Origin: Anthoceros angustus
Taxonomy: Eukaryota > Streptophyta > Anthocerotopsida > Anthocerotales > Anthocerotaceae
Direction: 5' to 3'
DNA length: 64,000 bases
NCBI GenBank assembly: GCA_010909165.1
Contig: MU008198.1
Coordinates: forward strand, 464,216 to 528,215
Shown in pieces: positions 20,544 through 34,409 of this stretch (position 1 is its first letter; each line of letters begins with the position of its first letter). The notes below the pieces were generated by a model, which was given only the letters and a program-made list of their open reading frames with translations, searched no databases and had not been told where the DNA came from. The translations under genes were made by a program, and so were the position numbers.

Positions 20544-21328
20544 AAAGTCCTCACCAATGTGCCATACATTTTGAAAGCAAAATGAAGAGCGGTGCACTTC
20601 ATGTTGTCACACTTAGTTTCACGAGACTTGATCACCACGGACGAGGTACATGATGAGATGAGCCCTAATTGACCTTGCTTGACCGCATGGAGAAGCACAC
20701 CACTTACGTCTCACGTGAAAAAGATATGGCGTGTTGCAAATGGCATTCCATAGTTCCTCATATTCATCTTCTTGTGGAGTAAGAATGTCTTGAGTGAATG
20801 TCTTAAGGACGCCTTCTTCATATTTGTTTTCCTCTTCAATAAAAATATCTTTCTCATATTCATTTTCTTGCTCTATAAAAATATCTAAGTTCTCCTCATA
20901 TTGGTTTACTTCTTCTAAGAGAAATTCTTCGTTCTCATATTCATTTTTTCTTCATAAAAATGTACCTAGATCAAGATGTAGAAATGTCCTCGGCATATTG
21001 GTTTACCTCTTGAGTAGAAATGTCCTCCTCATATTCGTAAAAATGTATTGCTCATATTCACGTGTTCTTCACTAAAAATATGCTTGTCGTTATAATCGAT
21101 TTCTTCTTCATTTTCCTTGTAGTAGTTTCTTCTTCATCTTCTTTATATTCTTTTCTTCATCATTTTCCTTATAGTTATTCCCTCTTCAGCAAAATATTTT
21201 TGCATAATCTTCTTCCTCTTGTTAGAAATATTCCTCATCATCATCTTTATCCTCACCAAGAATATCTTCGTCATTAGTGAAGGAGTTGCTACATTCAATT
21301 TCTTCATACCTTGGACCTGACGATTTTT

Positions 21329-21631
21329 TCATGTCTTCCACATCAAGATGAATGTCTTGCTCATATTTGCTTTTCGTTGAACTATTATGCTCATACTCAT
21401 TTTCCTCTTCCTCTTCTTCTCATTTTCTACATAATCTTCTTCTTCTTCTACATAATCTTCTTCTTCTTCTTCTTCTACATAATCTTCTTCTTCTTCTTCT
21501 TCTACATAATCTTCTTCTTCTTCTTCATCACTTAGAAAAATTCCCTCATAATTGTCTTTTGTACTAAGAATGTCTTCGTCCAACAAGGAAGTCGCCACAC
21601 TCAATTCCAAGATGTTTTGGAAGTATGGCAC
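21329..21631 (-). CDS. Acidic-repeat ORF, unit 3
   Basis: One hundred codons on the minus strand. It has FLSDEEEEEDYVEEEEEEDY and further E-runs spaced by DYV. It is shorter than the unit 7 version because an indel (near 21575-21590) shifts the frame upstream. See the unit 7 entry for the fuller description. Confidence 0.35.
   Translation of the reverse strand: MPYFQNILELSVATSLLDEDILSTKDNYEGIFLSDEEEEEDYVEEEEEEDYVEEEEEEDYVEEEEDYVENEKKRKRKMSMSIIVQRKANMSKTFILMWKT
21400..21532. repeat. TTC/GAA microsatellite tract, unit 3
   Basis: TTC runs of 4-6 units separated by CTACATAA. The spacing keeps the minus-strand glutamate frame open throughout. Confidence 0.85.
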
Positions 21632-22689
21632 TAATTTTGTTGCTCCACAAGGGATCTAGTTTGAAAATATAGCGACATTTTGAAGGACTTCCCAATATAT
21701 AGTGCAAGTTACTTTTTAATTGTAGGATTTCTCGTGAAAGGAATCAATTTAAAGTCTACTTGCAATTGCAAAAATTTGTTTCAATGATCCTCTTGACCAA
21801 AGTGCATCTTTTACAAAGACCTAGCATATATACATAGTGGATAGAAGAGATCTTGTGAGATGATTTTGAGCAATTTTGGCCTTCTCTTTTAAATTAGTTG
21901 AACAAGTTCTTGTGACTTGTATCTCCAAGTGATTGGAATTGTTTAAGGTCATCATAATGTAAAAGATATAACTTGATTCTACGGTTTCTCAAGAGGACAA
22001 AGAAGACTTTGTCAAACTTTTCAAACAAGCTTTTAAAAGTTTGTGGAACGGAAAAGTTTGGTCACTAAGTTTTGGCAAAACACGAGACAATTTGGGGACC
22101 AAGAAGGTTACGGTAGGGAAGTTTTTGCATGGATGAAGGAGGATGACTACAATGTAGGAAGTAGGGGATTTGTAGGCGTCCGAGCCAGCGTAATCGAGTT
22201 TCGAGACGAAGGTAGATAGGTAAGTGCTCGTAGACGTCCGTAGGTGGTCCGGACTTGGTTAATTGAGAGAACTGAGGGATGTCCTAGACTTAGCCGTTAA
22301 CGGTAGAAAGGAGGCGAGTAGGATATGTTAGAAAACCCATTTGATACGCATATATAGGGGAATTAGGGTCTATTATGACATCCGAGAAACAAAGTTCCTT
22401 GGACTTGACTATAAATATCCAAGCGGGTAGGAAGTCCTTGGCCTTTGGGGTTTCGTAGAAAGTTCCTTGTCGAGACCATGGTAGAAAAGGATATGAGATA
22501 GAGCCATGCATTTCATGAGCCAAGGAGGATAACTTCCTTGGAATCGGAGGGGGGTTCAATTTCTCGAATGTCACGCAGAGGGCTATATATACATGTCTTA
22601 TAATATATAGAAGATGAGATTTGATGATCGGGATCATCGAGGAGGACACGTGGCGCACATCGAGATGGGGCGCAACTAGGGACCGGATC

Positions 22690-22985
22690 CAACCGGATTA
22701 TCACGAGAAGGAAAAGGCGTGCGTATAAGGCAAGACCATATGTCGAGGAAAGGAATCCTCTATAAGCTAGGACTAGACAAAGTAGTTCAAGGTGTTTGGA
22801 GGCGAACAAATTGCAGGTGGCGGAGGCCCTCTACATACTAAGGAGGCGGGGGACATTATTCGCACAAGTGATGCGAAGAAGATTTTGATGCAGGCTTTTG
22901 GTGGTCCACTATGCAAAGGGACATGGAAATTTATCGAGCTGTGATGCGTGTCAAAGGATAGGGAGACCACATCTCCTAAGGGCAC
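22690..22985 (+). pseudogene. Ty3/gypsy integrase zinc-binding fragment, unit 3
   Basis: Reads KGILYKLGLDKVVQ, a GGHYS-like histidine part, FGGPLCKGTWKFI/FWWSTMQRDMEI in alternate frames, and CDACQRIGRPH. This order matches the HHCC domain at the start of gypsy integrase. Small indels break the frame. Confidence 0.7.
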
Positions 22986-22999
22986 ATCTCCTAAGAGAA

Positions 23000-23990
23000 C
23001 GTTCCTCCAAGCCGAGCATGGCCCCTATGCTCTTCAACATGGGTAGGGAACAACATCCTACCCCAAGGATGAAGGAGTTCTTACATGCTCATGTCCAACA
23101 CACCCAAGCTCCCTCGAGCACATCACACACCTTGAATATATGGTACTGCCCTAGCGAGCTCCTCACCAACCTCCTTAGCAACATTTCTCCTTAGTGAACT
23201 CCTCTGCCAAATCTCCCTTCAGTTGACCTCGCTGCCCAATTCTCAGAGCGGCCACCACGATGGCCCCCTTTCACATTTGCTTGCAGCCCAAATACAAATT
23301 TCGCCTTCCTCAAGTGAATCCCCATCGCGATTCCTTCACCATGTTGCAGCCCAGATCCCCAAAGCTCAGCTCATAACTGTGCTTGCCAAACAAGACCTAG
23401 GCCTCCTCCTAGCATTTGCAGCACCACACCTCGTAATCATGTCAATTCCACCAGCAGCAAAAGGCAAAGGCTTGCCTTCACAATTCACACCCTTCGTAGC
23501 CCACAACCAAGACTCCACTTCTCACATTGCAAGGTCATCACCTCCTAAGTTCCACTAATCACAAGCTCCAGTTCATGGCCTCACATTAGCTCACAAGGCA
23601 CAAATTTCTCCCAAAATCCCAACTTCCGGTGACTCTCTATCTTGGCTTCTCCACACCTTAGCTCCAAAAGTTGAGCTCTTGCCTCTGCACACCCAGACAA
23701 CGCGCCCTCTTCCAACTTGCATGCCCAATTAGCCTGCTACTTCCCAGACACACTTGCAGCTCCTAGCTCCTTCCAACTATGTGCCCAAGAACTTCCAAGC
23801 GCCCTTTAAGCACTCGCCAAACATACATTCCTATTTTATCGCTACTTAAACTAGGGGTTCCAAATCAATCACTAATTCCCTTTGCACATATAGTCTATGG
23901 GGCAAGATTCTACCCTACCCGCTCATCTATCTAGGCTTGAGAAACTTCCAAATTCCTACCCTTGTCCCTAACTTTCTGGATGGCTCAAGA
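23000..23990. other. C-rich module, unit 3
   Basis: About 1 kb rich in C and poor in G on the plus strand, with many CTCC, CCAAG and CTCACA words. Plus-strand frames of 80-110 codons are open (Ser/Pro/Leu-rich) but break at different points in different units. I see no family signature. The same module recurs at about 29235-30210, 35705-36690, 48245-49225, 54720-55705 and from 63185. Confidence 0.5.
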
Positions 23991-24574
23991 AGAAACACTC
24001 GTTACTTACTCACGATCACTTTGAATAAAGATTGAACCAAAATGAACCGAATCGGATCAAAATGACAAAGGGACCCAAACTTTCGTTGCACGCTCACTCC
24101 ATGAATAACTCAAGGTTATCTTCAAGTGCGAATGATGAAAGTATTGCTAATTTGTGTGCCGCAATGCAACGAGGCCTACCAAGCAAGATTTTACTTTCAT
24201 TTATTTCACCGAGTACCTAAACTAGTTAATGGACAACAATGATGGATATTTGCAGCGTTGAATGTCGCGGTCGTAAATACATTATGAAGGAAACAAAATC
24301 ATCGAAGGATCCAAATAGTTGGGTGATGCGGATTTGTATTATCAATATCTTTTCAAAGGTTAGGCGAGAAGTGATATGGGATACGATTTCAAAGTTGAAC
24401 TAGTATGTCGACACCTTATATATGGATGAAATTCATATTCGCATTTAGATTTAGATTCGGATATTTGGGACCGCTTCACCACTCGAGAAGCTAGTGCTAG
24501 TTGTTGATGAGGAGGAAAGTGATCATTTTTATTATTTCTAGCGCATGAGCTGGATGATTCACGTGACATGTTTC

Positions 24575-25175
24575 ATTTATATGTATATTCTTTAGCCATA
24601 GGTCAATGGAGGTTCAAGAATTCAACCAAAAAGAAACATAGGTGACATGTTCATCGAATTTGTAAGTGTAAGATTCGGAGTTAATATTACTTTGATTGCA
24701 CATGTTGTAGACGACAATTATGATGTATTATTTGAGCTGGTGTCATTTGATAATGAGATAATTACAAGTCCAAACCTTTATGAGTGGAAACCCTCTTGAG
24801 CCTTTAAATTTACATCCATATGGTGAAGTACGGAAATTGGATTTGTTGCCCACAATGGACACTTTTATGGTATGGATGGTAAAAGAAGGGTAAGAAGTTT
24901 TCTATCGCCATCAAAAGCGTAACCAACAAGCGCTCAAGTGGGAAAGTTTAATCACGAGGACTTTGCAATACAAAGCCTATTTGCACGCTTGTTCCACCTA
25001 GTCAATGGAAGTGTTTGGAATTGGCGACTTTATATATTTACATTTTTTGTAAAAGAAATCGAAAAGACGGAAAAGATGATAGGAGTTGTGTACATTACCT
25101 TATCCAACAATATAATTTACAATGGATGGAGAATTGTGTTTCAAGATGAAATTGTCAACCCCATGAGGACATGAA
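24575..25175 (+). pseudogene. Unknown plus-strand ORF module, unit 3 (broken)
   Basis: Contains the same coding-like stretch as 56322-56663 but with frame breaks near 24640 and 24770, then a second open stretch with LARLFHLVNGSVWNWRLYIF and NNIIYNGWRIVFQDEIVNPM at 24938-25174. Confidence 0.4.
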
Positions 25176-27597
25176 GCCTAGAAGGACCAACTTCCATTTT
25201 GGGGTGTTCAAAATTTTTCATGTTTGTTCATCATCTAGAAATGATCTACTTGACAAAAAGTCTAAATAAGTATACTAGAATTTAGATACAAAACCGATTC
25301 TTACAACATAGATAAATCAAATAGCGATTCTTGAAAAGAAATCTTTTTAGTCCACGGACAATGTAATCCCGAAAGAAATTATATCTTGTTGTATCTTTCA
25401 TTGCTTATTTGTCCCCTTAAATCGAGGTTGACAATGGGGGGGCTAGTCCCCTTTGGCTGAGGTCAGAGAGTTGTTCCATCACCCGGTGTAGATGGGGACT
25501 TCCTATCTCTTGCATATTTATAAAGTCTCCACGTTCTCTCTATTTTTGTCCAGATTTTTCACGAATGTATCTTTACCTTTTTTTTTACTTTAAATTTTAC
25601 ATACATTGATTCACGCTCGAATTCCATAGCTGAATAATTGTAGAAATAAAAATAATATAATACTATTTTATTTCCTTTTCGACGCATGAAAACTAAAGTG
25701 CCTCAACAAAGTGAACAAAGTTTGAGTGCCAAGGTAGGAACATAGTCGGAGTGGCGGTAAAATATGGACAACTAAAAATGCACGTCAAATTAGGTTCTTA
25801 CGGTGTCATTGGCGAAGTTAGGTTTCTCATAGCATGGCACAAATGATATGATGACGGCGGATTGGTATATGGGTAGGGCAAAATGTGGTGAACTCAAACT
25901 TTGAGGCACGCCACGTTTTCGCACATGAACACAAAGAGTGTGGTGATATGGATTGCCTCGCATAGCTACTATGCCCATCGGCAACAAGGCCACCAGAGGT
26001 GCTTGCTCTATATGAGTGGAGCTCTGGAGCGTCGGGATGGCATGAGCTTGCATCGTGCAAGTCCCTCATTTCGCACTCATATCTAGCACCAAAAGTTGCC
26101 AACAAGCGATCCTCGCCCAAGCTCCTTTAAATTTGCAAATTTATACTTAAGCTAAGCACATGCAAACGCTTGATCTAAGAGGCATATAATGTACGTCCTA
26201 TTGGAGTGATGCCTGCCGCCTAGCGCATGATGATCTAGGGCCCCTTTACCTTTCCTCACGACCATATCCTACAATCACCACATGTCCACCACATCCTTCG
26301 CCATAGACATGGGCATCATGTATGAAGCTTCTTCCCTTGGTACATAGCACCTAATTGTCGACAAGACACGCTGCACAAGGCCCACACCTATAGGTGAGTA
26401 TCGATACTTTGTATTTTATATTTTATAACTTAAATAGTTAAATACAAAAAATATAAAATTTGATATATATAGTAAAATATATTTGCAACAAATAATACAT
26501 GCCGATGGAGAAGAAAAAAGGGCTTTTATTAAAGGAGAAGAGATGGGGTAAGCATCTACCTTCAAAGGCTAACACCAGCTGTGTGGGACATCAAGGGTCC
26601 GTGTTTTAAGCAACCAAGTCACCCGTTTTGATGGAATGGAAAGAAATGTTGAAGTCCAAGAGCTAGGAAGCCCCACACCATGTATGTGACCGTGAAAGGC
26701 TTGAGCGCGACTTGATAAATTTATCAAAGTCCTCACCAATGTGCCATACATTTGAAAGCGAGCAAAATGAAGAGTGGTGCACTTCATGTTGTCACACTTA
26801 GTTTCACGAGACTTGATCACCACGGACGAGGTACATGATGAGATGAGCCCTAATTGACCTTGCTTGACCGCATGGAGAAGCACACGCCACTACGTCTCAC
26901 GTGAAAAAGATATGGCGTGTTGCAAATGGCATTCCATAGTTCCTCATATTCATCTTCTTGTGGAGTAAGAATGTCTTGAGTGAATGTCTTAAGGACGCCT
27001 TCTTCATATTTGTTTTCCTCTTCAATAAAAATATCTTTCTCATATTCATTTTCTTGCTCTATAAAAATATCTAAGTTCTCCTCATATTGGTTTACTTCTT
27101 CTAAGAGAAATTCTTCGTTCTCATATTCATTTTTTCTTCATAAAAATGTACCTAGACCTAAGATGAGAAATGTCCTCGGCATATTGGTTTACCTCTTGAG
27201 TAGAAATGTCCTCCTCATATTCGTCTTAAAAATGTATTGCTCATATTACGTGTTCTTCTTCACTAAAAATATGCTTGTCGTTATAATCGATTTCTTCTTC
27301 ATTTTCCTTGTAGTAGTTTCCTTCTTCATCTTCTTTATATTCTTTTCTTCATCATTTTCCTTATAGTTATTCCCTCTTCAGCAAAAATATTTTTGCATAA
27401 TCTTCTTCCTCTTGCTAGAAATATTCCTCATCATCATCTTCATCCTCACCAAGAATATCTTCGTCATTAGTGAAGGAGTTGCTACATTCAATTTCTTCAT
27501 ACCTTGGACCTGGACGATTTTTTCATGTCTTCCACATCAAGATGAATGTCTTGCTCATATTTGCTTTCTTTGTCTTGAACTATTATGCTCATACTCA

Positions 27598-27790
27598 TTT
27601 TCCTCTTCCTCTTCCTCATTCTACATAATCTTCTTCTTCTTCTTCTTCTTCTTCTTCTACATAATCTTCTTCTTCTTCTTCTTCTACATAATCTTCTTCT
27701 TCTTCTTCTTCTTCTTCTTCTTCTTCTTCTTCTTCTACATAATCTTCTTCTTCTTCTTCTACATAATCTTCTTCTTCTTCTTCATCATCA
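27598..27790. repeat. TTC/GAA microsatellite tract, unit 4
   Basis: The longest uninterrupted TTC run among units 1-4 (about 14 units near 27693-27735). Plus-strand frames give Phe or Leu runs that are by-products. Confidence 0.85.
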
Positions 27791-28989
27791 CTTAGAAAAA
27801 TTCCCTCATAATTGTCTTTTGTACTAAGAATGTCTTAACAACAAGGAAGTCGCCACACTCAATTCCAAGATGTTTTGGAAGTATGGCACTAATTTTGTTG
27901 CTCCACAAGGGATCTAGTTTGAAAATATAGCGACATTTTGAAGGACTTCCCAATATATAGTGGTTACTTTTTAATTGTAGGACGATTTCGTCGTGAAAGG
28001 AATCAATTTAAAGTCTACTTGCAATTGCAAAAATTTGTTTCAATGATCCTCTTGACCAAAGTCTGCTGCATCTTTTACAAGATGACCTAACGACATATCT
28101 CATGGATAGAAGAGATCTTGTGAGATGATTTTGAGCAATTTTGGCCTTCTCTTTTAAATTAGTTGAACAAGTTCTTGTGACTTGTATCTCCAAGTGATTG
28201 GAATTGTTTAAGGTCATCATAAGCGTAAAAGATATAACTTGATTGTTTATCAAGAGGACAAAGAAGCACTTTGTCAAACTTTTCAAACAAGCTTTTAAAA
28301 GTTTGTGGAACGGAAAAGTTTGGTCTAAGTTTTTGGCAAAACACGAGACAATTTGGGGACCAAGGGAAGGTTACGTAGGGAAGTTTTAGATGGATGAAGG
28401 GAGGATGACTACAATCTGTAGGAAGTAGGGGATTTGTAGGCCCCGAGCTAGCGTAATCGAGTTTCGACGCAAGGTAGATAGTAGGTAAGTCGCTCAGGGA
28501 CGTCGTAGGTGGTCCGGGACTTGGTTAATTGAGAGAACTTGTAGGATGTCCTAGACTTAGCTAACGGTAGAAAGGAGGCGAGAGTAGGATATGTTAGAAA
28601 ACCCATTTGATACGCATATAGGGGAATTAGGGGTCTATTATGACATCCGAGAAACAAAGTTCCTTGGACTTCACTATAAATATCCAAGCGGGTAGGAAGT
28701 CCTTGGCCTTTGGGGTTTCGTAGAAAGTTCCTTGTCGAGACCATGGTAGAAAAGGATATGAGATAGAGCCATGCATGAGCCAAGGAGGATAACTTCCTTG
28801 GAATTGGGGCGGGAGGGGGGGGTTCAATTTCGAATGTCACGCAGAGGGCTATATATACATGTCTTATCGATATATAGAAGATGAGATTTGATGATCGGGA
28901 TCATCGAGGAGGACACGCGCACATCGAGATGGGGCGCAACTAGGGACCGGATACCAACCGGATTATCACGAAGGAAAAGTCAGATTCGT

Positions 28990-29215
28990 GCATAAGGCAC
29001 CATATTGTCGAGAAGGAATCCTCTATAAGCTAGGACTAGACAAAGTAGTTCAAGGTGTTTGGAGGCGAACAAATTGCGTGGCGGAGGCCCTCTACATACT
29101 AAGGAGGGGGGACATTATTCTGCAAGTGCCAAGAAGATTTTGACCGCAGGCTTTTGGTGGTCCACTATGCAAAGGGACATGGAAATTTATCGAGTGATGC
29201 GTGTCAATAGGGAGA
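28990..29215 (+). pseudogene. Ty3/gypsy integrase zinc-binding fragment, unit 4
   Basis: From 29059 the frame has a KKILTAGFWWSTMQRDMEIY part. The CDACQRIG part is shortened by a deletion near 29195-29210, so the Cys pair is lost in this copy. Confidence 0.65.
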
Positions 29216-30779
29216 CCACATCTCCTAAGGGCACATCTCCTAAGAGAACGTTCCTCCAAGCCGAGCATGGCCCCTATGCTCTTCAACATGGGTAGGGAAC
29301 AACATCCTACCCCAAGGATCTGAATTAGGAGTTCTTACATGCTCATGTCCAACACACCCAAGCTCCTCGAGCACATCACACACCTTGAATATATGGTACT
29401 GTTCCCTAGCGAGCTCCTCACCAACCTCCTTAGCAACATTTCTCCTTAGTGAACTCCGCCAAATCTCCTTGTTGACCTCGCTGCCCAATTCTCGAGGCCA
29501 CCACGATGGCCCCTTTCACATTTGCTTGCAGCCCAAATACAAATCGCCTTCCTCAAGTGAATCCCCATCGCGATTCCTTCACCATGTTGCAGCCGGATCC
29601 CCAAAGCTCAGCTCATAAGTGCTTGCCAAACAAGACCTAGGCCCCTCCTAGCATTTGCGACCACACCGTAATCATGTCAATTCCGCTTGGTTGTAAGCAA
29701 AAGGCAAAGGCTTGCCTTCACACCACACCGTAGCCCCACAACCAAGACTCCACTTCTCACATTGCAAGGTCATCACCTCCTAAGTTCCACTAATCACAAG
29801 CTCCAGTTCATGGCCTCCAGCTTAGCTCACAAGGCACAAATTTCTCCCAAAATCCCAACTTCCGACAAGACTCTATCTTGGCTTCTCCACACCTTAGCTC
29901 CAAAAGTTGAGCTCTTGCCTCTGACACCCACGACAACGCCTCTTCCAACTTGCATGCCTTAATTAGCCCGTACTTCAGCACTCCTTGCAGCTCCTAGCTC
30001 CTTCCAACTATGTGCCCAAGAACTTCCGCGCCGCCTTTAAGCAATCGCCCCGCCAAACATACATTCCTATTTTTCTGCTACTTAAACTAGGGGTTCCAAA
30101 TCAATCACTAATTCCCTTTGCACATATAGTCTATGGGGCAAGATTCTACCCTACCGCTCATCTATCTAGGCTTGAGAAACTTCCAAATTCCTACCCTTGT
30201 CCCTAACTTTCTGGATGGCTCAAGAAGAAACACTCGTTACTACTCACGATCACTTTGAATAAAGATTGAACCAAAATGAACCGAATCGGATCAAAATGAC
30301 AAAGGGACCCAAACTTTTGCGCACGCACTCCATGAATAACTCAAGGTTATCTTCAAGTGTACCGCAATGATGAAAGTATTGCTAATTTGTGTGCCGCAAT
30401 GCAACGAGGCCTACCAAGCAAGATTTTACTTTCATTTATTTCCACCGAGTACCTAAACTAGTTAATGGACAACAATGATGGATATTTGCAGCGGGGTCGT
30501 TGGTCGTAAATACATTATGAAGGAAACAAAATCATCGAAGGATCCAAATAGTTGGGTGATGCGGTTTGTATTATCAATATCTTTCAAAGGTTAGTTAGAA
30601 GTGATATGGGATACGATTTCAAAGTTGAACTAGTATGTCGACACCTTATATATGGATGAAATTCATATTCGCATTTAGATTTAGATTCGGATATTTGGGA
30701 CTCACCACTCGAGAAGCTAGTGCTAGTTGTTGATGAGGAGGAAAGTGATCATTTTTATTATTTCTAGCGCATGAGCTGG

Positions 30780-31140
30780 ACGATGATTCACGTGACATGT
30801 TTCATTTATATGTATATTCTTTAGCCATAGGTCAATGGACGGTTCAAGAATTCAACCAAAAAGAAACATAGGTGACATGTTCATCAGAATCGTGTAAGTG
30901 CTATCGAGATTCGGAGTTAATATTACTTTGATTGCACATGTTGTAGACGACAATTATGATGTATTATTTGAGCTGGTGTCATTTGATAATGAGATAATTA
31001 CAAGTCAGCAAACCTTTATGAGTGGAAACCCTCTTGAGCCTTTAAATTTACATCCATATGGTGAAGTACGGAAATTGGATTTGTTGCCCACAATGGACAC
31101 TTTTATGGTATGGATGGTAAAAGAAGGGTAAGAAGTTTTC
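30780..31140 (+). CDS. Unknown plus-strand ORF module, unit 4
   Basis: Open at 30898-31131 with RFGVNITLIAHVVDDNYDVL, then LVSFDNEIITSQQTF and LHPYGEVRKLDLLPTMDTFM. A frame break near 30885 separates it from the FHLYVYSLAIGQWTVQEFNQ part. Same product as the longer unit 7 copy. Confidence 0.4.
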
Positions 31141-34061
31141 TATCGCCATCTAAAAGCGTAACCAACAAGCGCTCAAGTGGGAAAGTTTAATCACGAGGAC
31201 TTTGCAATACAAAGCCTATTTGCACGTTGTTCCACCTAGTCAATGGAAGTGTTTGGAATTGGCGACTTTATATATTTACATTTTTTGTACAGTTAAGAAA
31301 TCGAAAAGATGGAAAAGATGATAGGAGTTGTGTACATTACCTTGTCTGCAACAATATAATTTACAATGGATGGAGAATTGTGTTTCAAGATGAAATTGTC
31401 AACCCCATGAGGACATGAACCCTAGAAGGACCAACTTCCATTTTGGGGTGTTCAAAATTTTTCATGTTTGTTCATCATCTAGAAATGATCTACTTGACAA
31501 AAGTCTAAATAAGTATACTAGAATTTAGATACAAAAACCGATTCTTACAACATAGATAAATCAAATAGCGATTCTTGAAAAGAAATCTTTTTAGTCCACG
31601 GACAATGTAATCCCGAAAGAAATTATATCTTGTTGTATCTTTCATTGCTTATTTGTCCCCTTAAATCGAGGTTGACAACGGGGCTAGTCCCTTTGGCCCG
31701 AGGTCCAGAGAGTTGTTCCATCACCGGTGTAGATGGGGACTTCCTATCTCTTGCATATTTATAAAGTCTCCACGTTCTCTCTATTTTTGTCCGATTTTTC
31801 ACGAATGTATCTTTACCTTTTTTTTACTTTAAATTTTACATACATTGATTCACGCTCGAATTCCATAGCTGAATAATTGTAGAAATAAAAATAATATAAT
31901 ACTATTTTATTTCCTTTTCGACGATGAAAACTAAAGTGCCTCAACAAAGTGAACAAAGTTTGAGTGCAAGGTAGGAACATAGTCGGAGTGGCGGTAAAAT
32001 ATGGACAACTAAAAATGCACGTCAAATTAGGTTCTTACTGTCATTTCCACCAGAGTTAGGTTTCTCATAGCATGGCACAAATGATATGATGACATGGATG
32101 GTGATTCCGGGTATGGGTAGGGGTATGCAAAATGTGGTGAACTCAAACTTTGAGGCACGCCGCAGCATGAACACAAAGAGTGTGGTGATATGGATTGCCT
32201 CGATAGCATAGGCTATGCCCATGGCAACAAGGGCGGCACCGCCGAGGTGCTTGCTCTATATGAGTGGAGCTCACGAATGGAGGACCCTCGGATGGCATGA
32301 GCTTGCATCGTGCAAGTCCCTCATTTCGCACTCATATCTAGCACCAAAAGTTGCCAACAAAGCGATCCTCGCCCAAGCTCCTTTAAATTTGCAAATTTAT
32401 ACATGAAGCTAATCGCACCATGCCGGGTAAACGCTTGATCTAAAGAGGGCCGATACGCCCTATTGGAGTGATGCTGCTGCCTAGCTGCATGATGATCTAG
32501 GGCCCCTTTACCTTTCCTGCCGACCATATCCTACAATCACCACATGTCCACCACATCCTTCCCGCCATAGACATGGGCATCATGTATGAAGCTTCTTCCC
32601 TTGGTACATAGCACCTAATTGTCAAGACACGCTTGGCCCACACCTATAGGTGAGTATCGATATTTGTATTTTATATTTTTATAACTTAAATAGTTAAATA
32701 CAAAAATATAAAATTTGATATATATAGTAAATATATTTGCAAGTAACAAATAATACATGCCGCATGGAGAAGAAAATAAAAGGGCTTTTATTAAAGGAGA
32801 AGAGATGGGGTAAGCCCATCTACCTTTCAAAGGCTAACACTAGCTAGGGACCTCAAGGGTCCGTAAGCTAAGCAACTAAGCTCTGAATCTAAAATCTATG
32901 GCTCCTGCAATATCATGACTAAGTAGGTTTTAGAGGATGTGAGCACGCTTTGGTGGCTCGATTCACGTATGAAAACGGTGTGCCACAGGATCACCTGGAC
33001 CAATCGAGGTGTCACCATGATCACCTATTATCATTGTCGTCCTAAGGATGCCTCGTGCGAGCGCCCGTTGGAGAGCAATGGACACATGTTGTGGAAAGAA
33101 AGCTGTGAAGTCCAAGAGCTAGGAAGCCCCACACCATGTATGTGACCGTGAAAGGCTTGAGCAAAGACTTGATAAATTTATCAAAGTCCTCACCAATGTG
33201 CCATACATTTTGAAAGCGAGCAAAATGAAGAGTGGTGCACTTCATGTTGTCACACTTAGTTTCACGAGACTTGATCACCACGGACGAGGTACATGATGAG
33301 ATGAGCCCTAATTGACCTTGCTTGACCGCATGGAGAAGCACACGGCCACTTACGCCTCACGTGAAAAAGATATGGCGTGTTGCAAATGGCATTCCATAGT
33401 TCCTCATATTCATCTTCTTGTGGAGTAAGAATGTCTTGAGTGAATGTCTTAAGGACGTCTTCTTCATATTTGTTTTCCTCTTCAATAAAAATATCTTTCT
33501 CATATTCATTTTCTTGCTCTATAAAAATATCTAAGTTCTCCTCATATTGGTTTACTTCTTCTAAGAGAAATTCTTCGTTCTCATATTCATTTTTTCTTCA
33601 TAAAAAATGTACCTAGACTGAAGATGCGTAGAAATGTCCTCGGCATATTGGTTTACCTCTTGAGTAGAAATGTCCTCCTCATATTCGTCTTGAGTAAAAA
33701 TGTATTGCTCATATTCGTCGCGTTCTTCACTAAAAATATGCTTGTCGTTATAATCGATTTCTTCTTCATTTTCCTTGTAGTAGTTTCTTCTTCATCTTCT
33801 TTATATTCTTTTTCTTCATCATTTTCCTTATAGTTATTCCCTCTTCAGCAAAATATTTTTGCATAATCTTCTTCCTCTTGATTAGAAATATTCCCTCATC
33901 ATCATCTTCATCCTCACCAAGAATATCTTCGTCATTAGTGAAGGAGTTGCTACATTCAATTTCTTCATACCTTGGACCTGGACGATTTTTTTCATGTCTT
34001 CCACATCAAGATGAATGTCTTGCTCATATTTGCTTTCTTTGGCAGTTGAACTATTATGCTC

Positions 34062-34409
34062 CTACTCATTTTCCTCTTCCTCTTCCTCATTTTCTACATA
34101 ATCTTCTTCTTCTTCTTCTTCTACATAATCTTCTTCTTCTTCTTCTTCTACATAATCTTCTTCTTCTTCTTCTTCTTCTTCTTCTTCTTCTTCTTCTACA
34201 TAATCTTCTTCTTCTTCTTCTACATAATCTTCTTCTTCTTCTTCATCACTTAGAAAAATTCCCTCATAATTGTCTTTTGTACTAAGAATGTCTTCGTCAA
34301 GGAAGTCGCCACACTCAATTCCAAGATGTTTTGGAAGTATGGCACTAATTTTGTTGCTCCACAAGGGATCTAGTTTGAAAATATAGCGACATTTTGAAGG
34401 ACTTCCCAA
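34062..34409 (-). CDS. Acidic-repeat ORF, unit 5
   Basis: One hundred and fifteen codons on the minus strand: GSPSKCRYIFKLDPLWSNKI, then SAILPKHLGIECGDF, then DEDILSTKDNYEGIFLSDEE and a long Glu tract with five DYV spacers. A frame break near 34430 separates it from the upstream part at 34538-34798. Confidence 0.4.
   Translation of the reverse strand: MGSPSKCRYIFKLDPLWSNKISAILPKHLGIECGDFLDEDILSTKDNYEGIFLSDEEEEEDYVEEEEEDYVEEEEEEEEEEEEEDYVEEEEEEDYVEEEEEEDYVENEEEEEENE
34068..34254. repeat. TTC/GAA microsatellite tract, unit 5
   Basis: TTC runs including one of about 13 units. Spacers CTACATAA recur five times. Confidence 0.85.

Larger units (their letters stand above)
20544..26313. repeat. Array unit 3 (5' truncated)
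   Basis: Begins about 400-600 nt into the unit and then runs through all later modules to the next anchor. Confidence 0.9.
26314..32577. repeat. Array unit 4 (near complete)
   Basis: All modules are present in 6264 bp. About 200 nt after the leading part is replaced by a short unrelated filler near 26600-26640 (GTTTTAAGCAACCAAGTCAC then CCGTTTTGATGG). Confidence 0.9.

Noticed and set aside
21311-21567. Plus-strand ORFs made of Phe or Leu runs with YII or HN spacers in each TTC tract
   Set aside because: They are frame by-products of the TTC microsatellite, and their flanks have no protein character. The minus-strand frame is the only one with a non-repetitive conserved neighbour.
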